DNA from: Ruminococcus sp. Marseille-P6503
GTDB lineage: Bacteria; Bacillota; Clostridia; Oscillospirales; Ruminococcaceae
Direction of reading: 5' to 3'
Assembly: GCF_900604945.1 (NCBI RefSeq)
Contig: NZ_UWPB01000001.1
Coordinates: forward strand, 186,001 to 250,000
DNA: 64,000 nt
Position 1 is the first letter of the stretch. Every line of letters begins with the position of its first letter. Below the pieces are notes generated by a model. That model was not told the DNA's origin and searched no databases. It saw only the letters and a list, made by a program, of their open reading frames with translations. Below, one piece after another: positions 8,259 to 17,034 of this stretch. A program made the translations under genes and the position numbers.

Positions 8259-9592
8259 AAAGAAATGAAAACGAAAACCCAAGGACGGCTTTCGTCGGCG
8301 GTGAAGCCGCAGACGGCAAGGACGAAAGCAGGCCGATAGAGGTAAGCTCAGGCGAGGAAGCCGAAGCCACAGAAAAAAAGATACGCGGAAAGCGCGGCGG
8401 AGCCAAGAGTGAAAATACTATCGACATGGAGGATCTCAGGCTGGCGAGAAAAAAAGAAAAACGCCGCCGGATACTGAAAAAAACAATAATTATTCTTATT
8501 ATTCTGCTGCTTGGGCTGGCGGTTTATATTACCAGGGAGCTTTGGGTTCCGAAGCTGGAGGGAATCCTGGAAAGACCTCACGACACTATCGTAAACGACG
8601 GAGTAGCTCAGTCGGGAAATTTTCCTATAGCGCTCAGCGGAGGATCGGTAAATATTATCGACCGTATGGATAACAATATTATAATAGCCGACGACAGCAG
8701 GATATGCTTTTACGACGGCGGCGGAAAGCTGAGGAATACCGTATATCACAATTTCGGCAATCCCATGATAAAAACCGCTGGAAAGCGTCTGCTTGCGTTT
8801 GATAACGGCGGATATACCTTCAGGCTGTACAACAAGAGCGGAGAGGTATATGAAAAAAGTATTGAGGACCAGATAATTTACGCCACGCTTGCCGGAAACG
8901 GAAACGCGGCGATCGTTACTCAGACTGAAAAATACGTCGCCTGCATGACGGTGTACGATTCAAACGGAACTGAGATCTATAGGTGGAGCTGCGGTCAGAG
9001 GATCATGGACATAAGCTTTACCGACGACGGGGCAGGCTGCTATGTAAGCGCCTTCGCTTCGGAGGACGGAGAGATATTTTCACAGATACACTACGTTGAG
9101 TTTGACAAGACCGACGAGCTTATGAAAAGCGAAAAGCTGGATTCGCTTGTGTTCGGAGCCTGTGAAAACAAAGGCGGCAGAATATGGGCTGCCGGCGACG
9201 AAAGGTTTTATCTGCTTGACAAAAAGGGAAAAATAATCGACAGCTACGAATATACCGCCGATATGATATCATATTCCTTAAGTGAGGAATGCGCGGCGGT
9301 TTCCGTAAGCGGAATGACCCGCGGAGTTTCTCAGCTTGCGGTTTTCGACTGCGATTCGGACAATGCTCAGCCCGCGCTTGTCAGGTCTGAAAAGGGAACG
9401 CCTGAAAAGGTCAGCTGTATTGACGGAGGGATATATCTGCTCAGCTCGGAAGCGCTGGACGCTTATGACGTCAACGGAAATCTTATAGCTACCGCGGCGG
9501 TTTCTTCCGACAACACGGATTTTGTTTATTACAGCGACGCCGTTTATCTTATGGGATACCGTGAGGTGAACAAGATCGTATTCGAGTCGTAG
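8255..9592 (+). CDS. DUF5711 family single-pass membrane protein
   Basis: A 445-residue protein with a GTG start overlapping the truA stop (GTGA). The first 70 residues are charged and disordered-looking, with a run of KKEKRRRILKK. One membrane helix spans about 76-93. The remaining 350 residues, predicted outside, repeat short blocks with patterns such as FYDGGGKL, YNKSGEVYEK, YDSNGTEIYRW, LDKKGKIIDSY and YDVNGNLI. This resembles a beta-propeller of WD/PQQ type. This architecture matches DUF5711 proteins of Clostridia, whose role is unknown. It is followed after 24 bases by cvpA. Confidence 0.75.
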   Translation: MKRNENENPRTAFVGGEAADGKDESRPIEVSSGEEAEATEKKIRGKRGGAKSENTIDMEDLRLARKKEKRRRILKKTIIILIILLLGLAVYITRELWVPKLEGILERPHDTIVNDGVAQSGNFPIALSGGSVNIIDRMDNNIIIADDSRICFYDGGGKLRNTVYHNFGNPMIKTAGKRLLAFDNGGYTFRLYNKSGEVYEKSIEDQIIYATLAGNGNAAIVTQTEKYVACMTVYDSNGTEIYRWSCGQRIMDISFTDDGAGCYVSAFASEDGEIFSQIHYVEFDKTDELMKSEKLDSLVFGACENKGGRIWAAGDERFYLLDKKGKIIDSYEYTADMISYSLSEECAAVSVSGMTRGVSQLAVFDCDSDNAQPALVRSEKGTPEKVSCIDGGIYLLSSEALDAYDVNGNLIATAAVSSDNTDFVYYSDAVYLMGYREVNKIVFES

Positions 9593-9616
9593 GATATTGC
9601 GGAAAGGAATAAACTG

Positions 9617-10489
9617 ATGGCTTTCGCTCTTGATATAGGAGTTATTTTCATATTTACAGTTTCCGCGGCGATAGGCTACTGCCGGGGCTTTGCAAGATAC
9701 GCGCTTAAAATGCTGGGGACGATAGTATGCGTTGTCCTTGCTTTTATTGCGTCGGATCTCTTATCGACGCCGGTATATGAAAGCTTTGTACAGCCGAGGA
9801 TAGAGCAGAAAATAAGCGAGGACCTTGAAAAATTCAGCATTGAGGATACGGTAAGGGATTACCTTGAAAAAAACGGCTTGGAAACTAAGCTTTCCGACGA
9901 GCAGCTCAGAGAGGCGCTTTCCGGCAGCGGAAGTATTCCGCAGTCGGTCGCAAGGGCTGCCGAGGACGGCGGTGCGGACGAAGCTCAGGCAAAGCGAATT
10001 GAGGAGGAGCTTGATTCCTTTTTTGAGGACGGCTTCGCGCGGGAGGTCTGCAAGAGGCTGGGAATAGAGAATACGGACGAGATGTCAGGGCTTTCCAAGG
10101 GCTTTGTTTACGACACTGTAAGGGCGCTGGCTTCCGGGGACAGCTCGGAGGGAGCAGGATATATTGCCGAAACGGCGGCGCCGCTGATACGGACTGTTGT
10201 GAAATATATACTGTTTGTAATAATTCTGATCGCCGCGGAGTCGGTACTGGCAATAATTTTCGCCGTTGCCGGAATTTTTGACAGAATACCCGCGGCAAAC
10301 GGAATAAACAGATTTCTGGGGCTGCTGGCGGGAATGATAAAGGGCGCGCTGTATATTCTGCTGATAGGATTTATCTGCTCCGCCGTTATCAGGATCAGCG
10401 GGGATTACCCCGGACATTTTCCGCTTAATACTGAGTTAATAAACAAAACGTATATTTTCAGATATATATTCTATATTTTCTATAAATAA
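9617..10489 (+). CDS. CvpA family membrane protein
   Basis: A 290-residue protein. The N-terminus (MAFALDIGVIFIFTVSAAIGYCRGFARYALKMLG) shows the CvpA pattern: a membrane helix, a G-x-x-RG turn, then a second helix. Two further helices lie near residues 197-225 and 234-260. Between them, residues 60-190 form an acidic, helical extracellular or cytoplasmic domain that is longer than in the short colicin-V production proteins. CvpA-type proteins are linked to envelope stress tolerance; the exact role is unknown. The start has GGAAAGGAA at a good distance. Confidence 0.8.
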   Translation: MAFALDIGVIFIFTVSAAIGYCRGFARYALKMLGTIVCVVLAFIASDLLSTPVYESFVQPRIEQKISEDLEKFSIEDTVRDYLEKNGLETKLSDEQLREALSGSGSIPQSVARAAEDGGADEAQAKRIEEELDSFFEDGFAREVCKRLGIENTDEMSGLSKGFVYDTVRALASGDSSEGAGYIAETAAPLIRTVVKYILFVIILIAAESVLAIIFAVAGIFDRIPAANGINRFLGLLAGMIKGALYILLIGFICSAVIRISGDYPGHFPLNTELINKTYIFRYIFYIFYK

Positions 10490-10496
10490 AAAAACG

Positions 10497-10509
10497 GACC
10501 TTCAAGGTC
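10497..10509. promoter_or_regulatory. Perfect inverted repeat upstream of clpE
   Basis: GACCTT, one base, AAGGTC, located 8 bases after the cvpA stop and 21 bases before the clpE start. It may be an operator or a short hairpin just 5' of the ribosome site. It does not match the CtsR or CIRCE consensus. Confidence 0.35.
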
Positions 10510-10530
10510 GGGGAAAGGAACAGATGAAGT

Positions 10531-12822
10531 ATGTTGATGTGTTCACGCTGCAAAAAAAGACCGGCTGTTGTGTTTATCTCACAGATGAATACCGCCGATT
10601 CCAGTCAGAAGCATAGCGAGGGGCTTTGCCTTGTATGCGCCAAAGAGCTGGGAATTTCGCAGGTAGACGATTATATGAAGTCAATGGGAATAAGCGAGGA
10701 AGAGGTTCAGGCAATGTCCGACCAGCTTATGGAGCTTACTGACGGCAACGATTTTGAGCTGGGCGGAAGCGGAACAATGCCAAGCTTTTTAAGCAGCCTT
10801 TTCGGAGGGGGAGTTCCGTCTGAGGGACAGACCTCCGGCGCTCCGGCGGAACCGGGAAAAAGCCGCCCGGCGTCCTCCAAAAGCGCCGACGCCAAGGGGG
10901 AAAAGAAAAAGAAGCTGAAATTCCTGACTAATTACTGCACCAATCTTACCGAAAGAGCCAGAGAGGGAAAGCTGGACAATATTGTCGGCAGAGATAAGGA
11001 GATTTCCAGAGTTATTCATATTCTTTCGCGCAGACAGAAAAACAACCCCTGTCTTATCGGAGAGCCGGGCGTGGGAAAAACTGCCGTTGCGGAAGGCATA
11101 GCTCAGAAAATTGTCAGCGGCGACGTTCCGTTTCACATTAAGGATAAGGAAATCTATCTGCTTGACCTGACGGCACTTGTTGCCGGCACTCAGTTCAGGG
11201 GACAGTTTGAAAGCCGCTGCAAGGGTCTTGTGGAAGAGGTAAAGAACGAGGGTAACGTTATTCTTTTTATAGACGAGGTTCACAATCTGGTGGGAACCGG
11301 CGACAGCGAGGGAACGATGAACGCCGCCAACATACTTAAGCCGGCGCTTTCCAGGGGCGAGGTTCAGGTAATAGGAGCCACTACCTTCAAGGAATACCGA
11401 AAGTATATCGAGAAGGATTCCGCTCTTGAAAGACGTTTTCAGCCGGTTACCGTTTCGGAGCCTACCGTAGAGGATACTGTAAAGGTTCTTGAGGGGATCG
11501 CAAAGTATTATGAAAGGCACCACAGAGTAAGGATTTCAGATGAAATGCTGAGAAAATGCGCCGTTTTGTCGGAGAGATACATCAACGACAGGTTTCTGCC
11601 GGACAAGGCGATAGACCTGCTTGACGAAGCGTGCGCCGTTGCAAGTATAAGAAGTCCGGAGCTTGAGGAATTTGACGAGCTTAACTCGGATCTTCATACG
11701 CTTGAGAAGCTTGTTTCCGATTACGAGGCTTCCGAAAATCCTGACTATGAGATAATTGCCACTGAAAAAGCCGAGATACTGCGTATTCAGAACAGGCTTA
11801 AAGAGGTTGAGGAAATTATAAAGAACATTCAGGTGACAGACGGGGATATTTCCAAGGTAATAGAGCTCTGGACGGGTATTCCCGCGAACAAGATAGTAGA
11901 AACTGAATATGAGAAGATACGCAATCTTAAAAAAGCCCTGTCTGCCAGAGTAATCGGACAGGAAGAGGCGGTTGACAAGGTAGCGAAGGCTATAAAACGG
12001 ACGAGGGTTCAGCTTACAAAGCGCCGCAGACCTGCGTCGTTTATATTTGTAGGTCCGACGGGAGTGGGAAAAACGGAGCTGGTAAAGGCTCTCGGTGAGG
12101 AGCTTTTCGACGCGACCGAACCGCTTATACGGGTAGATATGTCGGAATTCATGGAGAAGCATTCGGTTTCAAAGCTTATAGGCTCGCCTCCGGGATATGT
12201 AGGCTTTGACGAAGCGGGACAGCTTACCGAGAAGGTAAGGCGGCGTCCTTATTCTGTAGTGCTTTTTGACGAGATCGAAAAGGCTCACCCGGACGTTATG
12301 AATATAATGCTTCAGATACTTGACGAGGGAAAAATACGGGATTCTCAGGGACGTTCGGTTTCCTTTGAAAATACCGTTATAGTTATGACGTCGAATGCCG
12401 GTTCTTCTGATAAGGATACTGGAGTGGGCTTTAACAAGACCGACGCCGAGGTATCGCATGAAAAAGCGATAAAGGCTCTGAGAGAGTTTCTGCGTCCTGA
12501 GTTTCTGGGAAGAGTGGACGAGATCGTCGTATTCAATCCGCTTACGGAGGACAATTACGCGGATATTGCCGCTCTTATGCTGGACGAGATGAAGGAGCCG
12601 CTGGAGGAAAAGGGAGTAAGGCTGGCTTACGACAGAGAGGCTTTGAAGCTTATTGCGCGTAAGGCTTACGGCAAAAAGCTTGGAGCGAGAGATATACGTC
12701 ATGTTATCAGGGACGAGATAGAGGACAAGGTCGCCGAGGTCCTTATTGACAGAGGCGAAGGCTCGGTAACCGCTCTGGGTATAACGGTCAAGGACGGGGA
12801 ATTATCTGTTGACGCCGTCTGA
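10531..12822 (+). CDS. clpE: ATP-dependent Clp protease ATP-binding subunit ClpE
   Basis: A 763-residue Hsp100 unfoldase. An N-terminal zinc finger (C4, C7, C33, C36) replaces the usual Clp_N repeats, as in ClpE of Bacillus. A low-complexity linker of about 60 residues follows, then the first AAA module (Walker A GEPGVGKT) and the second (GPTGVGKT). TGVGFNKT carries the VGF loop that docks ClpP. It feeds damaged proteins to ClpP. It is somewhat longer than Bacillus ClpE because of the Ser/Gly/Pro linker. No CtsR-type heptad repeat is visible upstream. A 13-bp inverted repeat (GACCTT-C-AAGGTC, 10497-10509) is the only operator-like element. Confidence 0.9.
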   Translation: MLMCSRCKKRPAVVFISQMNTADSSQKHSEGLCLVCAKELGISQVDDYMKSMGISEEEVQAMSDQLMELTDGNDFELGGSGTMPSFLSSLFGGGVPSEGQTSGAPAEPGKSRPASSKSADAKGEKKKKLKFLTNYCTNLTERAREGKLDNIVGRDKEISRVIHILSRRQKNNPCLIGEPGVGKTAVAEGIAQKIVSGDVPFHIKDKEIYLLDLTALVAGTQFRGQFESRCKGLVEEVKNEGNVILFIDEVHNLVGTGDSEGTMNAANILKPALSRGEVQVIGATTFKEYRKYIEKDSALERRFQPVTVSEPTVEDTVKVLEGIAKYYERHHRVRISDEMLRKCAVLSERYINDRFLPDKAIDLLDEACAVASIRSPELEEFDELNSDLHTLEKLVSDYEASENPDYEIIATEKAEILRIQNRLKEVEEIIKNIQVTDGDISKVIELWTGIPANKIVETEYEKIRNLKKALSARVIGQEEAVDKVAKAIKRTRVQLTKRRRPASFIFVGPTGVGKTELVKALGEELFDATEPLIRVDMSEFMEKHSVSKLIGSPPGYVGFDEAGQLTEKVRRRPYSVVLFDEIEKAHPDVMNIMLQILDEGKIRDSQGRSVSFENTVIVMTSNAGSSDKDTGVGFNKTDAEVSHEKAIKALREFLRPEFLGRVDEIVVFNPLTEDNYADIAALMLDEMKEPLEEKGVRLAYDREALKLIARKAYGKKLGARDIRHVIRDEIEDKVAEVLIDRGEGSVTALGITVKDGELSVDAV

Positions 12823-12841
12823 TAAACAGCTATGCAGCCTG

Positions 12842-12881
12842 AACGGGCGGACACGGTTTATTCCGTGTCCGCCCGTTTTCA
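12842..12881. terminator. Bidirectional terminator between clpE and gerAC
   Basis: A 15-bp perfect stem (12842-12856 with 12863-12877) has a 6-base loop. It is AA-flanked on one side and T-flanked on the other, so it serves both convergent genes. A further 6 bp can pair outside it after a two-base bulge. Confidence 0.9.
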
Positions 12882-12891
12882 GGCTGAGCCT

Positions 12892-14187
12892 TTATTTGAT
12901 ATAGCAGCTTACGCTGGTCTCAAAATCAATGATCTGCCTCAGCAGGTCAAAGTTGTCCGAATAGTCAAGATACAGCTGAGGATAATAGAATTTTATGAGC
13001 CGCGAGCAGTTGAAGCAGTCGGCTCCGTATTGGTAAAAGGCCTTGTCCGCCGCCGCTTCGCAGTCCTGCTTGATTTTCCGGCTTACGCTTTCCTTGAGCC
13101 TGTCTTCGTTAAAGCTGGTGAGAATATTTGTATCGGTCAGAATGATGACGTCGATGTCGGTTTTATAAACAAGTCTGCCGTCCTTTTCAACAAGCTTGTT
13201 TTTTACGCTGCGCTTTTTGACCGTAACGCCTATTTGTTTTCCGTCCGTCTGAGTGTTGACTACCGTTTCCTTCATATGGTCGGTGAGCCAGTTCAAGCCC
13301 TTTGTTTCATCGGCGTTTATATATCCTTTTAATTGTCCTCCGCCTATCACCGCGGACTCTTCGATTGTAACCAGCTGCTCGGCGATTTGAGAGCCTTCCT
13401 CCGAACCTCCGCCTCCTGAGGACTGCGAGCCTTCCTGCTGAGAGCTGTTTTCAGCGCCTTCCGCTTCGGAGGAGCTTTCGTTTTGCGAGGAATCAGGGTT
13501 GTTTTGACTGCTTTCCTCCTGCTGACCGGAGGAATCGCCGGACTGCTCCGATTCGCCGGAGAGCGGTTGGCTGCTCTGGTCCTGAGTTGAAAGCTGTTTT
13601 ACTGAAACTACAGGCAGAACTGCCGAGCTGCCCGGAGATTTCATTGAATTCATAAAGTGGAGCATATCGGAGAATACTGTTTCGCCGTTGCTGTAATACA
13701 TATCTATGATCTCGGTAAAGTTTTCCGACGCTACCGCTCCTGTGGAAAGCTGTACTTCCATGATCTCCTTTGCCGTATTTTCAGCCATGACGACGGAAAC
13801 GCCGAGGTAGTTGTCCTTGTTTTTTATAAAGTAGCCCAAAAGCTTATCGGGATCGTCAAGGGATACCTGAGAGCCCAGAACGATTATCTGGTTGTGTCCG
13901 ATGAAAAGATATTTTCCCATTTGGCTTTCGCATTTTTCCATAGCCTCGTCGAAGCTGGCGGCAGTATTGGAGATCACAAAAATATTGGGCTTGCTGGGGT
14001 CGATCTGCGTATCCGAGCCTGCTCCGCTGGCTTTGAATACCTGGAGCGTAACGGTGATTCCCTCCTCCGACTCATCTATTCCTACGGCGTGCACAAGCGC
14101 GCGCTCGGAGATCTCAACGGCTTCCTTGTTATTAAAGGATACAAATACAAGAGTAAGCATTATCAGCCATAAAAACGCTCTTTTCAT
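12892..14187 (-). CDS. gerAC: Ger(x)C family spore germination protein (GerAC)
   Basis: A 431-residue C subunit of a GerA-type nutrient receptor in the inner spore membrane. The N-terminal ALVHAVGIDESEEGITVTLQVF, SFDEAMEKCESQMGKYLFIGHNQIIVLG and the C-terminal three-domain length are typical. Two oddities stand out. The lipobox cysteine that normally anchors GerAC proteins (LSGCWD region) is absent: the equivalent stretch reads FVSFNNKEAVEIS. Residues about 205-275 form a Ser/Gln/Glu/Gly-rich low-complexity insertion. The protein may therefore be held by an uncleaved N-terminal helix. It overlaps gerAB by 4 bases. Confidence 0.88.
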   Translation of the reverse strand: MKRAFLWLIMLTLVFVSFNNKEAVEISERALVHAVGIDESEEGITVTLQVFKASGAGSDTQIDPSKPNIFVISNTAASFDEAMEKCESQMGKYLFIGHNQIIVLGSQVSLDDPDKLLGYFIKNKDNYLGVSVVMAENTAKEIMEVQLSTGAVASENFTEIIDMYYSNGETVFSDMLHFMNSMKSPGSSAVLPVVSVKQLSTQDQSSQPLSGESEQSGDSSGQQEESSQNNPDSSQNESSSEAEGAENSSQQEGSQSSGGGGSEEGSQIAEQLVTIEESAVIGGGQLKGYINADETKGLNWLTDHMKETVVNTQTDGKQIGVTVKKRSVKNKLVEKDGRLVYKTDIDVIILTDTNILTSFNEDRLKESVSRKIKQDCEAAADKAFYQYGADCFNCSRLIKFYYPQLYLDYSDNFDLLRQIIDFETSVSCYIK

Positions 14188-15257
14188 TTTGTACCTCCTG
14201 TTTTTGAACGGGTATAGCGCGTCCTGAACAGCATGACCGCCAAGGGGAGCGCTGCAACAAGGATAACAATAAGAATATTGCTGAAGGCTTTATAGCTTAT
14301 GACTTCCCATTTGTCAAGCATTATCAGTATTATGTCGGCTGAGCCGCAAAAAAACGCAGGAAGGAACAGCCAGAGCTTTTTGTCCGTCTTAGGAAACAGA
14401 AATCTGAAGCAGTCGGAAATGCAGATCAGAGCGACGGACGCTTTTATCAGGGCGCACATTACCCAGAACATAAGAAAAAAGGCGTCGAAGCGTTCAAATA
14501 TCCTGTTTTTTGAATATGCCGACAGAGCGAAGAACGGAAGCTTGGTATCAATTGCGAAGTCTCCGAGAATCACGGCAATAGCAATAATAATCACAGTTGA
14601 GAGAACCGCTTTTGCCGCGATATATGAGTATACGGTTTTTCCCGGCTTTGATTTAAGATACGGCAGAAGCAGTGCAAGCAGAACAAGCTCGTCGGAGCGG
14701 GAAAAGCTGCTGAGTATTCCGTCCGCAAGCATTTCTCCTCTGTTTTCAGCCGCAAGGTTCAGGGCTCGGAAATCAATCACTCCCTTAAAGCCCGTAATTA
14801 CCAGCAGCGTTCCCGCAACGGTTATAAAAGCGGTTACCACCGCTGTCCTGGCTCCGGACGACACACCCATAGACGCTACATAAACCGAGGCCAGTGAAAA
14901 TACAAGCACCACGCTCCATTCCGAATAGGTTGAAGCAAAGCTGTATCGCAGAAAGAATGCAAAATCGCCTATCGTAATAAACAGTATGAAAATACTGAAC
15001 AATAAATAGATAACCGCCGCGGCGCAGCCTGCGGTACGGCTTTTTGCAAAAGCGGTTTCAATAATTCCTTTGCCGTTTGTTTTGGCATATAATTTGATCA
15101 GAGGAATCAGAAGGACGCACTGAATACCGAGCGTCAGAAGCTTTGAACACAGCAGAAGTACCGCGTTGTCATTCTGCGGCGGTATATAGGTCATAAGGGT
15201 GTAGAACAGACAGCAGATCAATATAGATACCATCTGAACCGGTGTTATTTTTTTCAT
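14184..15257 (-). CDS. gerAB: GerAB/GerB-family spore germination permease
   Basis: A 357-residue protein with about ten membrane helices and the amino acid-polyamine-organocation fold. It is the B subunit that binds germinant in GerA-type receptors. The opening MKKITPVQMVSILICCLFYTLMTYIPP and the SDELVLLALLLPYLK region match the GerB family pattern. It lies between gerAA and gerAC on the minus strand and overlaps gerAC by 4 bases, so subunit synthesis is probably coupled. The germinant cannot be predicted. Confidence 0.88.
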   Translation of the reverse strand: MKKITPVQMVSILICCLFYTLMTYIPPQNDNAVLLLCSKLLTLGIQCVLLIPLIKLYAKTNGKGIIETAFAKSRTAGCAAAVIYLLFSIFILFITIGDFAFFLRYSFASTYSEWSVVLVFSLASVYVASMGVSSGARTAVVTAFITVAGTLLVITGFKGVIDFRALNLAAENRGEMLADGILSSFSRSDELVLLALLLPYLKSKPGKTVYSYIAAKAVLSTVIIIAIAVILGDFAIDTKLPFFALSAYSKNRIFERFDAFFLMFWVMCALIKASVALICISDCFRFLFPKTDKKLWLFLPAFFCGSADIILIMLDKWEVISYKAFSNILIVILVAALPLAVMLFRTRYTRSKTGGTK

Positions 15258-15363
15258 AAGAACTCCTAAGGCTGTTTAGATTATCATCGGCTCCGCTTTG
15301 CAGCTGTAAATTCAGAACAAAAAGCTTTACGGAGAAATGAATGCGCGGTTTATCGTAAAAGCT

Positions 15364-16845
15364 TTATTTTCCCACATATTTTTCAATAGTCGGATGATCC
15401 TTCTGCATCTGACGGTAGCTTTTCCGCGAGATAACGTCCATTATTTCTTTCCGTGAAAACGGCGATACCGGAGCGGTATACGGAATATAGAATTCGTCCA
15501 TAGCGCAGATGTTGGATATTATCAGTATCGTGCATACCGCTATTCCGAGGAAGCCTGCCGCTCCTCCGGCAATTATATACAGGATACGCAGGACAGAGGT
15601 CTGCTGACTGAAGCTTGGCAGAACAAAGGAAGCCGTTGCCGTAAGACCTACTATTATAAGCAGCGGAGATGAGATAAGTCCGCTTTTTACCGCGGCGTCG
15701 CCTATAACAAGTCCGCCTACTATAGAGATCGCGCTGCCTACGGCGCTTGGAAGCCGGACGCTCGCCTCTCTCATCAGCTCCAGCAGAACCATTATGATTA
15801 TCACCTCAAAATAGAGAGGATAGGGAGTTGTCTGCTCCGAAGCGTAAAGATTGAGCAGCATACGCAGCGTAAGCATTTCAGGGTGATAGTTTGTTACGGA
15901 AACGTAGATCCCGGGAAAGGCGACCGCAAAGAAAAAGGCTATATATCTTATCCAGCGCAGGAATGTTGCATAGTAGGTTTTTGAGCAGTAATCGTCGATG
16001 GTTTTGAAGTTTTCGGCAAAAAGCGAAGGGCAGATAAGCGCAAAGGGAGTTCCGTCTATAAGCACGCCGACCTTTCCTTCGTTCAGCTTTGAGCATAAAA
16101 TATCCGGTCTTTCAGTCGTTCCTATACCGGAGAACAGGTTCTGGCTGTTTTTTTCCTCAAGGAACGGTTTGATATAGCCGCTGGCGATAACGGTGTCCAT
16201 TTTTATGCCTTTGAGCTTTTTCCGCACTCTGTCAACGATCTTCGGCGGAGCTTTTCCTGCCATATGGACAATGCACACGTCGGTTGAGGTCTTTTCGCCT
16301 ATCTGCATCATTTCAAACCTTAAAGCCGGATCTTTCATTCGTCTTCTTATAAGCGATATGTTTGTTCTTATTACCTCGGCAAACGCTTCCTGCGAACCCA
16401 TTACATTGCGTTCGCTGGTCGGCTCGGATATGGATTTCTTATCGTAGCCCTGTATTCCGTAGGCTACCGCTCTGGGTATACCGTTTATAAGTATCACTGC
16501 AAAGCCGGAAAACAGCAGCTGAATGATATCTCCGTAGGAACGGATTATTTTTCTTTCGTTGGCAAGCAGGCTCTGCTTGGTGCAGAAATCAAAAATTCCC
16601 TGCGCGGGCTGCTGCCGCGGAGTTTTTAATTCCATCAGCGGTCTGAAAATAAGCTCCGCCATTGAGGTTGTGGATACCATTGCTTCTATTGTAACGACAG
16701 CGCAGTCCACTCCTCCTATATTGATCTCCATGATATTAAGATCCATCGTATTGCCTGTTACTGTTCTTAAATCTATAAGGTTTCTGGTTATATCCTCTGA
16801 GATAACGGCGTCTTTATAATTTGAATAATCTATGGTGCCGCCCAT
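15364..16845 (-). CDS. gerAA: GerA family spore germination protein (GerAA)
   Basis: A 493-residue A subunit of a GerA receptor. A soluble N-terminal domain (to about residue 290) contains RTNISLIRRRMKDPALRFEMMQIGEKTSTDVCIVHM, a conserved block of the family. Four to five membrane helices follow, with PYPLYFEVIIIMVLLELMREASVRLPSAVGSAISIVGGLVIGDAAVKSGLIS, the strongest GerA signature. The start is placed at ATG 16845. An upstream in-frame ATG (16857) directly touches the GAAAGGAG ribosome site and could not use it. A sigma-G-like promoter lies 41 bases further upstream. Confidence 0.92.
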   Translation of the reverse strand: MGGTIDYSNYKDAVISEDITRNLIDLRTVTGNTMDLNIMEINIGGVDCAVVTIEAMVSTTSMAELIFRPLMELKTPRQQPAQGIFDFCTKQSLLANERKIIRSYGDIIQLLFSGFAVILINGIPRAVAYGIQGYDKKSISEPTSERNVMGSQEAFAEVIRTNISLIRRRMKDPALRFEMMQIGEKTSTDVCIVHMAGKAPPKIVDRVRKKLKGIKMDTVIASGYIKPFLEEKNSQNLFSGIGTTERPDILCSKLNEGKVGVLIDGTPFALICPSLFAENFKTIDDYCSKTYYATFLRWIRYIAFFFAVAFPGIYVSVTNYHPEMLTLRMLLNLYASEQTTPYPLYFEVIIIMVLLELMREASVRLPSAVGSAISIVGGLVIGDAAVKSGLISSPLLIIVGLTATASFVLPSFSQQTSVLRILYIIAGGAAGFLGIAVCTILIISNICAMDEFYIPYTAPVSPFSRKEIMDVISRKSYRQMQKDHPTIEKYVGK

Positions 16846-16885
16846 TCTTTTATACATCTCCTTTCGGTAATATCAGCGCTGAATA

Positions 16886-16914
16886 TATTATCTGCATAAC
16901 GTTTCTGAATATTC
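16886..16914 (-). promoter_or_regulatory. Sigma-G-like promoter of the gerA operon
   Basis: On the minus strand GAATA (16914-16910), 17 bases, GATAATA (16892-16886). The established Bacillus sigma-G consensus is GHATR, 17-18 bases, CATWHTA. The -35 is a full match and the -10 differs at one position. Forespore expression is what a germination receptor needs. Confidence 0.65.
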
Positions 16915-16916
16915 AG
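16905..16916. repeat. 12-bp perfect palindrome between divergent gerA and DUF421 promoters
   Basis: CTGAATATTCAG reads the same on both strands and supplies GAATA to each. On the plus strand GAATA (16907-16911), 17 bases, TAAAATA (16929-16935) gives a 5/7 sigma-G-like -10 for the DUF421 gene. Confidence 0.5.
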
Positions 16917-17034
16917 TCTGCTTTGAGCTAAAATAAATCATAGAGGATATTGCGTCAGTGAAATCCTGTCCTGACGAAAATATGACAGTCATGACGCGGA
17001 TAACTGAAATGAAAAGCTAAGGAGGCATTAGCTT

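Noticed and set aside
12832-13332. Plus-strand open frame of 166 codons
   Set aside because: It is the antisense shadow of gerAC and starts in the terminator; no ribosome site.
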